Assembly: GCA_037576195.1 (NCBI GenBank)
Contig: CM075101.1
Location: 32,178,001 to 32,242,000, forward strand
DNA: 64,000 bases
Direction: 5' to 3'
Source of the DNA: Phytoseiulus persimilis
Lineage: Eukaryota; Arthropoda; Arachnida; Mesostigmata; Phytoseiidae
Under the pieces are notes generated by a model. It saw only the letters and a program-made list of their open reading frames with translations. It did not search any database and was not told the DNA's origin. Positions 24,511-35,789 of the stretch are shown here, in pieces. A program made the translations under genes and the position numbers. How positions within the stretch are numbered: position 1 is the stretch's first letter; every line of letters begins with the position of its first letter.

Positions 24511-27500
24511 TAACGATTCATTCCTCTCCCGTTTGCCACATATACCGGTTCTATACGCTCCGGGGCGATTTCTGCCCTGCTATTGCTTGCATCTCCTGGT
24601 TTCCAGCGCGGCAGATACTCCTGATCTGAATTAGGCTAATGCAGCTAAACCCTCCTCCCCACCTAGCTCCTGACCATAATAGTTGATCGTCGATGGGGAC
24701 TGTTTACGGGATGAGCGTTGTAGTTGGAGCCCCTCAAGGGAGTCCGGCGTGAAGCGGCCGAGGCCAACCAGTTCGGTATGGATTTTGTCGTGAGTTGTTC
24801 ATAATCGATTCAGGAGGGTCAGGATTAGCTCCGAAGTTTCGGAATAGCGGTTCACTGGGAATCTCTAATCCTCGGAGCGGATCTGCGCGGGTCCCGGAAT
24901 AATCCCAACTCAAGCTCAAGTCCGCCGTGCTGGCAAATAATCCCCCGGTGACACGGCAACGCGACGGTGTGACCGAGGAGCGGCAGCCTCAACACTGCGA
25001 ACGCTCATCTACCAATCGTCTAAGAACTCTCTTGATAAAGTGATAGCGAGCGCTCATGAAGCTCTTCGGCGGGGAAACACATGGAACTCTGCTGTCTTGA
25101 CTAAACCAATACAGGGGAGAACGAAACGAGCTCTTCCAATCGCCACGGCGCTCCATGCTCAACTGTCTCATGGAAAACTCTGTCGTTCTTTCGCTCATTA
25201 CTTCGAAATGCGGGCGTGGGATCGGGAGGAGCGAGTGAATTGTTGCTTCTGATGAGACTGCTGATGGGAATGGATAAATGCCCTATAATGGTACTGCCGC
25301 ATTGTTTGGCATTCTCCTGCAACCCCCAGCCGGTGGTGCAACGTGCTACGACAGCTCGTTCAGCACTACTCGTGACATCGAGCGTGATCGTAAGATTCAG
25401 GGTTGCGTGTCCACCCAGGCAGGCAATGAGTGGGTGCTATGGAACACTTGATTGTCTCCCGGGTCCTTCCGAAGAGAAGCAGCTCCTCAGATCGGTATGA
25501 AGCCCTTCGCGCGTTCTTCCAGGGCGCGGAGGTAGCGGGGAAACTCAACGCTCTGCGACTTTGCAGCATAAAATACAAGATGATTCGCAAGCAAACACGG
25601 CATGCAAATCCCCCTTACTTCGATTGCGGAGCCGTAGTGCTCCGAGTGCATCGACTCCGCGTCTCCGATCGCCGTCAACGGCTCGTTCCAGTTTTCTGCA
25701 CTGAAATACGATCCGCTGATCCCATTGCTACGCTCTCTGACCGGGCTCGACTTCCTCGGCGCTGTATCTGCTACGTCTGCAACATGCAAAACGGCTGTTC
25801 CAACATGCATGAACCAGCTCAGCGTTGCACCGTCTCACTTGGGGCTCTGATGACCCAGGTTCTCCGGCATGGATTCGGGTCTGGGAGCAGAAAGGAGTCC
25901 CCATCATGCCATACTGGCTTTCCACAGTCGGTTTTCAGCTGGGTGCCGCTGTGTGAGTGGGAGACCCGGTTCGATGTCCTGGCCGATCGGATCCGTGACC
26001 CACCTTCCGATGGTTCGTCGATTGCGAGCCGTACCAGTGTCGTCGAAACTTGTACGAAACTCTGACGATGCGAAATGTTCTGCCAGACATCCGAAGGTTC
26101 CTATCCAGCGCCATCCGTACTCTGATGAGCTGGTTCGGGATCCTCGCTTGAGATGATGTCATCTGCCCGCTTGTCATCCGATAATAAGTGCCACCGCCAC
26201 TCCTGCGCAAGGAGCTCGCTACTGGTGCCGCATTCATAAACCTCATAGAAGTCTCGTGGAGCTGCGGCCGCTCCGAAACTATCAATCTCGGCTAATAGAA
26301 CTCGAGTATTGGAAGGAGCTTACTTCAGCTGATTCGTTTTTCCTGAATATGTAACGAAGCTAAACTTCATCCGGCGAAAACGAAGACCGCTGCCGAGTAT
26401 CCGGGGCCGACCCGCTCGCGACCCCTCATCCAAACTGCTTTCCTGCCTGCCTGCTGGTCCCTTCGCTGCTCACGCATAAATTCTCCCCGGAGATCTCGTT
26501 GCTTAGTAAAGATGTCGGACAGTTTTCCTCCTCGGATCCCGTCTGCTCCATATGTTTCTGACGTTCTTCTTCTCAAACTTTGTGCGACCGGACTTCTGGG
26601 AAGGTCCAATATTGTTTCGAGCGGAAACATTGTTTTGTTTGAATGGGCAAGCCTTGAATAAACAGGCTGTGGCTTCTCGGAGTATGATTTCCACTTGGTG
26701 TATACACACCGTCCGGGTCAATGTTCGCGACCGTCGTGCCACTCCAGTCACAGCACTGAGCGCCGGCGTTATTGAGACTTTCATAATCCTCGAAATCATT
26801 CCCTAGTGTCAGACATGAGAAGGCTCCTGGGGGACGAGTGGCGGGGAAGAGCAGGAAGGACTTGAAAATCCGATAGTCGAGTGGCTGCCACGAGAGGATG
26901 TGAGTTAATTTGAGTTCCCTCGAACCGTCTCAACGGAGGACGACGGCTTCGAGCCCGACGGAATTCAGAACCGACCTAGCTGATCGGAATGGAAACTCGA
27001 GCAAAGCGCGCGGAGCCGAATCGCCTCCATTCGGAAAGCCGGAGAAATCAAGCATGAGATGGAGGAAACGCGCGATCGAATCAGTTACGCTCTGGACAAG
27101 CCGATCAGAGGAGTAGATAGCTGATTCTGTTTGGGTCTTCGGCGGCCATCTCAAGAATGTGCTTCGGGCTCAGCAGCTTTCGCGCTGGGCTGCCGGACTC
27201 AGTGTTCGCTACTGCTTTAATGCTGATGAGATGAGCGGCACAGCGGAATAGCTCTCCAATGAGATGTGCTATGGCGTTGTCGTCGGCGCTCAACTTCGCC
27301 GACAGAGACAACGATTTTCTCCTCGTCGCCGGGAGCAGCGGCGGGTAGGAACACTTCTTTCTCTTTGACTCACTCAGCCACAAATCTCGATGAAGTCGGG
27401 GTTGATGACGAAGCGAGTGTCAAATCCCCTTGAAAACCAATCAACGTGAAGTGAAAGCCTCTTCCTTCTGGGGATCGAATGCTATGTAGAATTCTACGAT

Positions 27501-30500
27501 CGTTGCCTTTCAAGGCGAACTCTTTCAAAGTGCATCTGCGGCAGTTTGGTGGCCTCGCCTAACGATATCTGACTGCCTGCAATTTTTCGGAATGATGGAA
27601 CGAGTAGCTCGGAAAAAAAACGGCAGAGAAGCCCGACGAATCCTCGTCGCGGGCGAGAGCTACCCGTTCCCCTCGAAGAAGTGTCATCCTATCCTCCACT
27701 CTGATATGCCGATTCGGAAGATCAACCGAGATCCGGTGGACTGCTACGACAACCGTGACGCGTGTGATCAATCGTGAACTTTTATTCTGCCACCTAATGA
27801 ATACGAAGATGACGTTGTGAGCTTCGAACAATCCAACGCTGTTTTCTCCAAGGAGAAAGTCTGTCATGAGCCTGCACTATGATTTCGTATCTCTCGAGCC
27901 TGACCTCCGTCCGACCCTGCACCCGAATCTTCGTGGTCATACACAGCGGCTTTGTCGGACTCTCGAGAGGGGGCGTTTGAACTTCAGGGTGATGGAGCAA
28001 AAATGAGGCAAACACCGCCTGAGCATTCATTAGTTGCAGAGGCCTTTTCAGCCTATTGACACGAGAGAAAACGGGGAATCGGGTTTAGGAGAGGCAAGGG
28101 GGACGACCAATGAGCTTCGACAGCGTGCTTAAAACGATGAGGACGGCTAGCGAAGGGGTTGAATGTGCTGCATTCCGGCCAGCCGCGAAGAGTTGGGGTG
28201 TCCTCGGTTCTGTCGCTGACTCTGGCTAATATTCCGAGTTCCTCGGAGGGGAACGCGTATTGATAGTTACATTCCGTTCACCACGTGTTTCGCCATCGTG
28301 CACTAACGAATTCTCACGTGAAAACGGAAGTTTGTTGACTCAGGTACCAGCTCCTCGACCGAGACAATGAGGGAAGGGCTGGAGCAGAACGAAACTTCAT
28401 ATTTACCGAGAAAACAAACTCGAATTATAAGTCGATACCGCGACCGAAATAGTTCCAGTTGGCCCAGATCGTTCTGTGCTCATGGCGTAGAAAGGTCGGA
28501 CGATGGAAGGGTAACATTGGCGGAGCATACCGCATGTTACTTCCTCATCGATTCCCAGGTCTCCCATTGGCTTTTGCTCGATGGGAATAACAGTCTCCTT
28601 CCGTCCCAATGAAATATCATATCTGGTATTCTTACTGGCACAAACTTTCAAATTCGAAAAATGGTGTTGCTGCAATGGTTCCGGTCTAAGCATGCACTGA
28701 AATCTACGACACGAGGAACTTCCCGGGTAAGGCTACCCTGTAATGCACTCCGGTGACGTCGAAGACTCCGTTTTGTCGCAACTTTTTTTTTTCGACCGTT
28801 TCGATGCGGGAATCATCTTTCACTGGTTACTGAGACTACATCGGAGATAATGAGTTGGACCGGAGAAAAGCCTCAGAATCCAAAGATCAATATTTGGGAA
28901 ATAGAAAACTCCTCTCCGTGGAATTTTGTTACAATGAAGACGTCTCACGATCTGTATTTGATTCGGTGCGACGCGACCGTGTCTCGAACAGGATTCCGCA
29001 GCAGTCCTCCTCCCCAATCTTTTTTCAAAAGCAGCCGTTCCTCTCCGAGAGGGTTCTTCCCTCTTCGCCTGTCTCCAGACTTGCTTGATTTTTCAGAACA
29101 TCGCGACCCCGTGGAAGGAGTGACATGGATGTTTCACAATCTGAAATACACGCAACAGAACTGGTGCCAAGCAGCTCTCATTCGGCCTTTGAACGCTTTC
29201 TGTTACCGGGAAACATCGAGACCCAACTTTGGATCTGACGGAGAGAGCTGGCTGTTGGGAGATGGACCAAATCTCAACGACCCTTTTTGCGCTGTTGAAT
29301 AAGAGGAATCATAATTTACTGGTTGAATTCCTCAGAGAACACGAGTTTCGGTTGGGTGAGTCGGTGGCATGGACTTCGATGACACTTTGATCTGGGAGCT
29401 GTTCAGGTGTGCTCTCATTGGAAAGTGAGAAGTCTCGAGTCAGATGTCAAAAATTAAGAGCTCAGCTCTCCGCCCGCCCAGTGTATTTTTTTTTTGTTCA
29501 TGTTAGGGGCCATCCACAGGAACCTCTTTTTTCGGGACGCTTCCTGCGGATTTTCGAGTTGAAAAAAAACGAGATTCGAGAACACTCTGTATATACTTTG
29601 CGCACAACTTTTCTGTATTTCACTCAAGAGGCTCAGCGAGCCCTCAATTTTACGGTTTCATTAATCATATCCGTTGAGCTCGGCATGGATATTCCAAATA
29701 TCTGCCGACGACAGCTGAACCGCTTATCAAGATCTTTCCTTCGCTACGAGGCAGACGTGGTGGTAGGATTGCTTGCAAGTCGGTACTTCAGTTCCGAAGA
29801 ACAGTCCCCCTGTGTGACCTGCGATAGCCTTCAATGAGCTTTCCCATCAGGCGAGTTGAGCTTCACTGTTGAACAACTTAGGAACGGAGCTCTCGAGACC
29901 ATCTCGCCGCTTTTCGCCTTCCCCGTGCACAGTCCGAATCCGGAGCAAAGCCGCCACTCCGAGCCCGAAGAGAATCGATTCCGTCCGCGGCTTTCGGAGC
30001 TAGATGTCATCACGAAAAAGGTGTTTCCTGCTCGCTTGTCGCTAACGCATAACGATTTCGTCTGTTCCTCGACAACTTCTTCCTGTCACTCGGCTGGTTC
30101 CAGACAAAGGTCATCGCAGGAACAACTCCGGAGAGCATTTAGTCCACCCGGAGTGCATCGGACCCCGCCAGCGCGCTAACCAGCTTGTCCAATGAGAAGG
30201 CGTTGCAGGCCAGACCGCTCGGGAACCTGCGGGAAGCGATTCGCCGCACTCCACGCGAGCATTTTCGAAGCTGTCGTTGCTTTCGTTCCAAACAGCAGTT
30301 TGACGGGTATACAGCAGACCGAAGCAAACTCTCTGACGAACGGTCGCCCGCTCGTCGTCCGCCGATAAGGAGTCAAACGGGCGCACCGGGGAATAGGCAG
30401 CTGCTGCGGCCACTGATGCTCTAGATGGCGAGAACAGACAGGAGCTTCTCCATTATGGAAATTGAGAACGAGGCACGTAGACCCGGAGCTGGCTCTCTGT

Positions 30501-31122
30501 CGTCTCAGCGCAGCCCTTTGCAAGCCCGTGAGCCAGCCGAGTAACCCACCAACAAACAGCGTTCCCGAGCAAGCCGGAAGGCAACCGCAGTCAGCGAGAG
30601 TCAGGTGCAAACATCTTTGCAAGCAAAAGCGTTCCGTCGCATGCCCGTCCCAACGAGAACGTCGACGACAAGCAGCAAAGTGTGAGTGCGCGATACGCTA
30701 ATGGACTACAGCGCGCCGCTCGTTCTCCGACTAGCTTGCCTACCAGCCCGCTCCGAAGCTCGCTCGTTCACGCGCGTGCCGTACACTGTTTCTGATGGAA
30801 GCCTCTCTCGGCAACGGCCTCGACGGGGACGGCAAATATGGCGACGTGTTCGGTTCCATTCCGACTATCAGAACGAGATCATTTTGTCAAGAGGGAGAGG
30901 CGATTTGAGTCAAATTCGTCGTCCGCCTGACATATTGAATCCAAGCCCCCATTAGTTTCGACGTTCTTCACTTGCCAGCGCATACTTCCGTCGTTTCCAA
31001 CAAATCTCGAGGAGTTCGACGCGCTCTGCAAAAATCATTCGTTCTCCGTTGTTTGGGTTCGATCGTTGCAATCGTCTGAAGTGTCACCCGCTAGCTGGCT
31101 GTTAACCCTTGAAGTGGCCTCA

Positions 31123-32760
31123 CTAGAAGAAGAGTTTCTCATCTTTTGTTTCACGCATGCCAGCCGGCGACCCAGCGAGTGGATGGAGCAGACTACCAAC
31201 GGAGGCAAGGCCATCCATCATGATCGAGCTTTCAGAGGACGCTCTTCTGGTCAGTGGCAGCACTGTATCAGAGACTCCAATAGGCTCTATCGAACGGCTT
31301 ATTATCGCTTTAGGCGACTCTAAAATTATTATCCGATCGGTAGTCAACGCGTCAGCTAGGCCACTGGCACGTCAATCAGTTTTCTCCCCTCTTATTCCTG
31401 TACTGCGCTATGACGCACACCCTGTTTCGCAAGCCTTATATTACATGCTTGTGAGCCTTAGTGTGAAACTACATCGAGCGCTTCTAGCTATAACTCAAGT
31501 ACAGATGGGCACTCAACAGTCCCCGCCTTATCTTCTGAGACGTCCCTACTCCACGCTGTTGAAGCATGAGGTAGGCACGTGGAGTATTATTAGAGCTGCC
31601 GAGTTTATCTTTCATATCAGGTTCTGTTCTGACCTTCGTTTGTACAGGAGGAGAAAGTTTTCACTCCAGAGCCCCCTCAAAAGGTCGTGGCGGAAAAACT
31701 ACTCAAGTTGAAGAACTGATCTCCGATTCTCAAGCGGTTGAGTTGTTTCAGACTTGGAAATCAGGCAGATGTCGGCTTGGTAGATGCTCCCGAGCGCTGA
31801 ACCCCTTGCGCGCTTCAGAGAGACCACAGCGCCAAGCTCGTCTGGCGCAAATAGTCTTGAACAAAAGACGTAATGAGACTCGGACACACGTGTAGCATCC
31901 ACGCGGCAGGCTATTTTCCCGCTCAATACAAAAACAGAATCCTCCTTTGGACCACTCGGCTCGTTGATGCATTCGCGCGAGTGTTCCTGAGTTCAGATCA
32001 ATTCCTAAGGATCATCGCGCTCAGCTTTGTGCTGCTTTCGTGGTTTGTGAGTCCCGCAATGAGAGCATCAACTGCAGAGCCACTAAGTCCTGATACGATG
32101 AGAGGACAACGCAATGTGATTTGAGAATGGGAAGGACTCAGGGAAGGAGAGATCGATTTGCTAGAAACGGATGCTGTCCCCAAACGAGCATCGAAGCTCG
32201 AATTGAACATGAATTCGTTCTTAGCTTCTTGGCGAGGTTTCCCAAATGTGTCAGGAGTGGTTGTTCTTGGCTTCCGGAGAAAACCGACTTGGTTCTCGAG
32301 AGTGGGGTTTGGGGAAAGAAACAGTTTTGTAGATACTTCCTTCAACATTTTCCTTTTTTTCATCGATGTTCATGACTAAGCCATGAGCCCAGAACTCAAT
32401 TTTATGACTTGGCGTTTACTAGGGTGAGTAGATCAATACCAGGATTCTGATACGCATCATTAGCCCGTCTCCAAACCAACATGATGTTCTCACAGACAAC
32501 AACCAATCTAAATCGCGACAGCAGATTGTCGAAGTTTGCGCCCGTGCCAAAAGTTTTTGTGGTCGTTGTTGTTCGGAAGATTGCTCCGCTTCCTGCTTGT
32601 CGGCTGGATGCTCAGGAGGCGAACTCGGATTTGATGATGTTTTAAACCCTCTATGATGACGGAAATAAGGTCTTCTCGAGCAATTCCACAGTGCGGGGAA
32701 AGTTGCCGACGGGGTTTTGAGCGGGCGAAGGGGGTGGGGCTATACAGCTCCACTTAAGAA
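31123..32760. other. AT-richer island with several coding-like frames
   Basis: Several overlapping frames look more protein-like than the surroundings: plus 31157-31711, a different plus frame running about 31575-31893 (contains GGKTTQVEELISDSQAVEL), minus 31998-32363 and minus 32508-32753. They are on both strands and in different frames, as expected for a decayed mobile element. No family could be named. Confidence 0.3.
31998..32363 (-). CDS. Unidentified Ser-rich ORF, minus strand
   Basis: A 121-codon ATG-to-stop frame on the minus strand starting MKKRKMLKEVSTKLFLSPNP, Ser/Thr-rich in the middle and ending with LSGSAVDALIAGLTNHESS and a short tail. The LSGSAVDALIAGL segment faintly recalls retrotransposon Gag helices, and a second minus-strand frame at 32508-32753 (REDLISVIIEGLKHHQIRVR) does so too, but their order is wrong for a single Gag. 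Reported as unassigned; function is unknown. Confidence 0.15.
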   Translation of the reverse strand: MKKRKMLKEVSTKLFLSPNPTLENQVGFLRKPRTTTPDTFGKPRQEAKNEFMFNSSFDARLGTASVSSKSISPSLSPSHSQITLRCPLIVSGLSGSAVDALIAGLTNHESSTKLSAMILRN

Positions 32761-33499
32761 CGAGAGTCCATACCAAAAGAACAGCCACGTCGCCGCATAA
32801 TCAGAAGCATCTGCACATTTTGACGATTGGCACGATTTCCTCGCCCGAGCAAAATTAATATTCCTGAAGGAGACGCCTTACGCCCTCTCGCTGCCAGACT
32901 TCGTAGCTTCGGACGCGTCGAGAACCACAAACGGAGTTTTTCGGAGATAGCTCCGGTTTGAGAGTATCCAAATTACCATCGATGTGGCGATACCCACATC
33001 TCTGGCTCCTCGGGCGGGAACTCATATTCCATTTCGTTCAGCTGTCGTTCTGCACGGAACTCGATGGATTTTCCAGCGGAGACGGATGTCGACTTAGACT
33101 TCGAATATTCAGTGGAGGGGAACAAGGCAGCTCATTCCTTGCCAAGTTTTCTCAAATAGGTTGACTCCGCTGATCAATTCCTCCATTTCGGAGAGCGTTC
33201 TGGGCAAATTCAGTCAGAAAACTAGCACAGCCGCAAGGAGAGATTAGTAATATTCGGCCCAACATCGTTTCGTCCAAAAATGATTGGATGGGGAATCAAA
33301 AGGAATGTAACATTCCGAATTCCAAGTGACGCATTTTCTCTTGGTGCTGGGCATGCCCGATGACAATTTCGAGCTTCTTGATCCAGACGAGCCAGAAACT
33401 AGTCCGCGAAAGTGAGTTAACACCGCAGCTGGTTTAGTCGTTCTCAAACTCCCCTGATTCATCGACCCCTTGAGCGAACTCGTCGGTCGGTTTCGACCA

Positions 33500-33668
33500 C
33501 TAGTGGATGGTCTGACCATATTTCTGAAAATCCGAGGGGGCGATTTCGAGGTCGATCTGGCCATACATATTGAAGCCCATGGATCATACGGGCTGGATCT
33601 GATCATACTTTGCGGGATTCACGGAGCAGATTCCGACTTTGTGATGCCTTCGGGATCTATCTGACTAT
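33500..33668 (-). repeat. Decayed 45-bp satellite units, inverted orientation
   Basis: Read on the minus strand, this stretch contains successive blocks beginning tatgatcagatcc, tatggccagatcgacctcg and tatggtcagacc, spaced 42 and 45 bp apart. The middle block continues aaatcgccccctcggatttt. These align with the main array core (atggtcagattggtcccgg, then aatcacccctccagagtttt) at 2822-6572. Three to four diverged units are present, so the 45-bp family is dispersed and not confined to one locus. Confidence 0.6.
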
Positions 33669-33837
33669 CTTTTTTGAGTTTCTTCAGAGTACTGTGTTCC
33701 TGAGGTTTTTCCAGAGTGCTGCTGTCCGAATTATCTGATTGTTGAGCCTGAAGGTACTTCCGGATGGGCATCGGGAGACGAGAAAGATGGATTCATTCTG
33801 AGGATCTGCCGGCGAGCTGCCTCCACGGACCTAAAAA

Positions 33838-33905
33838 GTACGGCCAGATCGACCCCGGAATCGTCTTCATGTAACCCGAGGGGATGGTCAGATCCAACTC
33901 ACTCC
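33838..33905 (+). repeat. Decayed 45-bp satellite units, direct orientation
   Basis: The plus strand reads tacggccagatcgaccccgg followed by aatcg, then after 46 bp tggtcagatccaactc. This matches the start of one array unit and the start of the next. It lies about 170 bp from inverted units of the same family, giving a head-to-head arrangement with complementary gtacggccagatcg / cgatctggccatac segments. Confidence 0.55.
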
Positions 33906-35674
33906 CTCCATCCCTCGATAGCAACCGCTTTGAGAACCATTTATCTAGTTCGAAACCCTGATACGGCCCCCTGTGTCGTTCGCTCTTAGTGTCTACGTGG
34001 AAGCGGTTTTCTTCCAAAAGAACTCGTGGTGGACCTGACTCCGGGTCAAACCGAACTTCTCTGCTGTCTCCTCCTGCCGCTGATCGCACTGTTTGAGTCG
34101 TGGATTCTTGGGTGTGATCTTGATCACAGAGGGCTTTGTCTGTCTTTCACAGTTCATACGAGAGTTCTCTTGCTTTCGCCCGTAGGATGTCCTGAAACGA
34201 GCATTCAGCCGCAAACGCTCCTCTATAACACGAATCCACGTCTTTCGCGGGGCGCAAGATTGTGGATCCCGTCTTCTTGACCTCAGGGAGGGTCTCTAGG
34301 GCGAGAGCGGGTTCCTGAGAACATTTCGATTAATGATAGAAGCCTACTGGCTCCACTGGTGAGCTTATTATCTCTAGTGAGAGCTACAGCGGGGTTACGA
34401 GCTAACTAGATGAAGTGGACGAGCTGGAGTAGAATGCGAGTGGAGACACGGACGGCCGAATTAAACAGAGAAAAGAATGCGAACAGAAGAGGGAGCGTGA
34501 TGAGAACTTCAAATTGGATCCGACCAACATTGGGCTCACTGCCTGCATGGCGTTTGGGTGATTCCTTTCCTGTTCCTCCTTCTCGGTGTCCGCTTCTGAT
34601 CCTCCGTTCTTTGACTTGCAAATTATCTCCCACACAACGAGACGACAAACCACTCAGAAACTGCGTCAAGAACGCAGCGAGAAGACGAGCTGCCAGAGGA
34701 CGCAGCCGGTCTAGAGGGAGGATCCTTAATCCATCCGCCGAGGATTTCGATTCCGTAACAAAGCATCCGTCTGACCCTACGATTCACATCGCTTCGATGC
34801 GAGCCTGTCTGACGCGGAACGCCAGCACTCCTCGGCCTTGGAACGCAGTTAGCTCAGCTGAGCCCGATGCTGGTCAATCCTCATATTGAAATGCACAAAA
34901 ATATTCGTGGGGTTCGCATGGGGAGTAGCTACGATCCATCCGAATTTCTGGTTCCAGTATGCCAAACAATTGGATGGGCGAGTCCTCCGTCCGATTGGTG
35001 GACAAACGCTACACGGGCGGTAATTGAACCAGTGCGAGATCTGTGCTAATGAGTCTGTTCTATTTGCTAGCGGCAGTTAGCTGCGGCAGCGGCACTATGC
35101 GACTCTTGGGCTAGCCACCTCCATCAACGTAATCCCGTCTCCCGTTGAACGTACACTTCGCGGAATAAGGCCGGCTCTCCTACTCACCCGACAACCACCT
35201 ACTCATTCCAGCTAGCTAGTTGGTCCATCCATCCGTCCGTGCGTCAGTTGCGTGTGCGTTGGATGAGCGAGAAAGTGGAGAAAGAGAAGAAGCCCTGGAG
35301 CCTGCTGCCCTCGAGGGACAAAGTAGATTATCCCCTCACGTAATAATGTCTTTGCTTGCCAGCCGCGGCCGTCGTCCATAGACGACGAGAACAGGGAGAG
35401 ACGGCTGGGTTGACTGCAGCGAGAAACTCTCATGGATGGGGGGAGGGGAGAAGAACATTTGGAGGATGGGTGAAACTCTAGAAACATTCGGTGCCGACCC
35501 AAATCGTCGTCGGTTTCTCGGTTCTTCGCCGCCAGCCACTCGTGTATCCTGCACTTCGAGCTAGGGGGAGGCGGAGTGGCCGACACCAACTTCAACCAGA
35601 CGGTTGAAGGAGGACTAGGGAACGGGGTGACCGAAGACACTTGGCCGACCAGCCGGCCCTGGGCGACGTTGCCG

Positions 35675-35789
35675 TATATAAAGTTACAGCCAATAAAGAC
35701 TTTGACCGCCAGAGCCCCTCACGATCGACCCCGGCAGCTTCATCTCTCACCTTTCGTTCCGTGCAACATGGGTGGTCTACGACGTGAGG
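35675..35789 (+). promoter_or_regulatory. Possible core promoter with tiny first coding exon
   Basis: TATATAAAG at 35675-35683 is a strong TATA match. An ATG in good context (gcaacATGG) follows at 35768-35770, and only five codons later comes a gtgagg donor-like site at 35784, leaving phase 1. A start site near 35705-35710 would give a 60-base leader. The phase happens to match that needed by the Dpr-like exon at 58191, but the resulting peptide (MGGLR) is no signal peptide, so this is no more than a candidate for some transcript on the plus strand. Confidence 0.18.

Larger units (their letters stand above)
11451..31122. other. Long stretch without a confident gene
   Basis: Twenty kilobases with many chance frames. 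The longest (19757-20467 plus, 236 codons; 21953-22651 minus, 232; 25430-26065 plus, 211) have no domains. CT-rich sequence at 13440-14150 makes low-complexity Ser/Leu/Pro frames. Slightly more protein-like patches are 15931-16248 (a CxxC pair), 24193-24510 and 29409-29837. If the 5' exons of the Dpr-like gene lie upstream, this would be intron. Confidence 0.45.

Noticed and set aside
25430-26065. 211-codon ORF
   Set aside because: No domain or motif supports it; likely chance.
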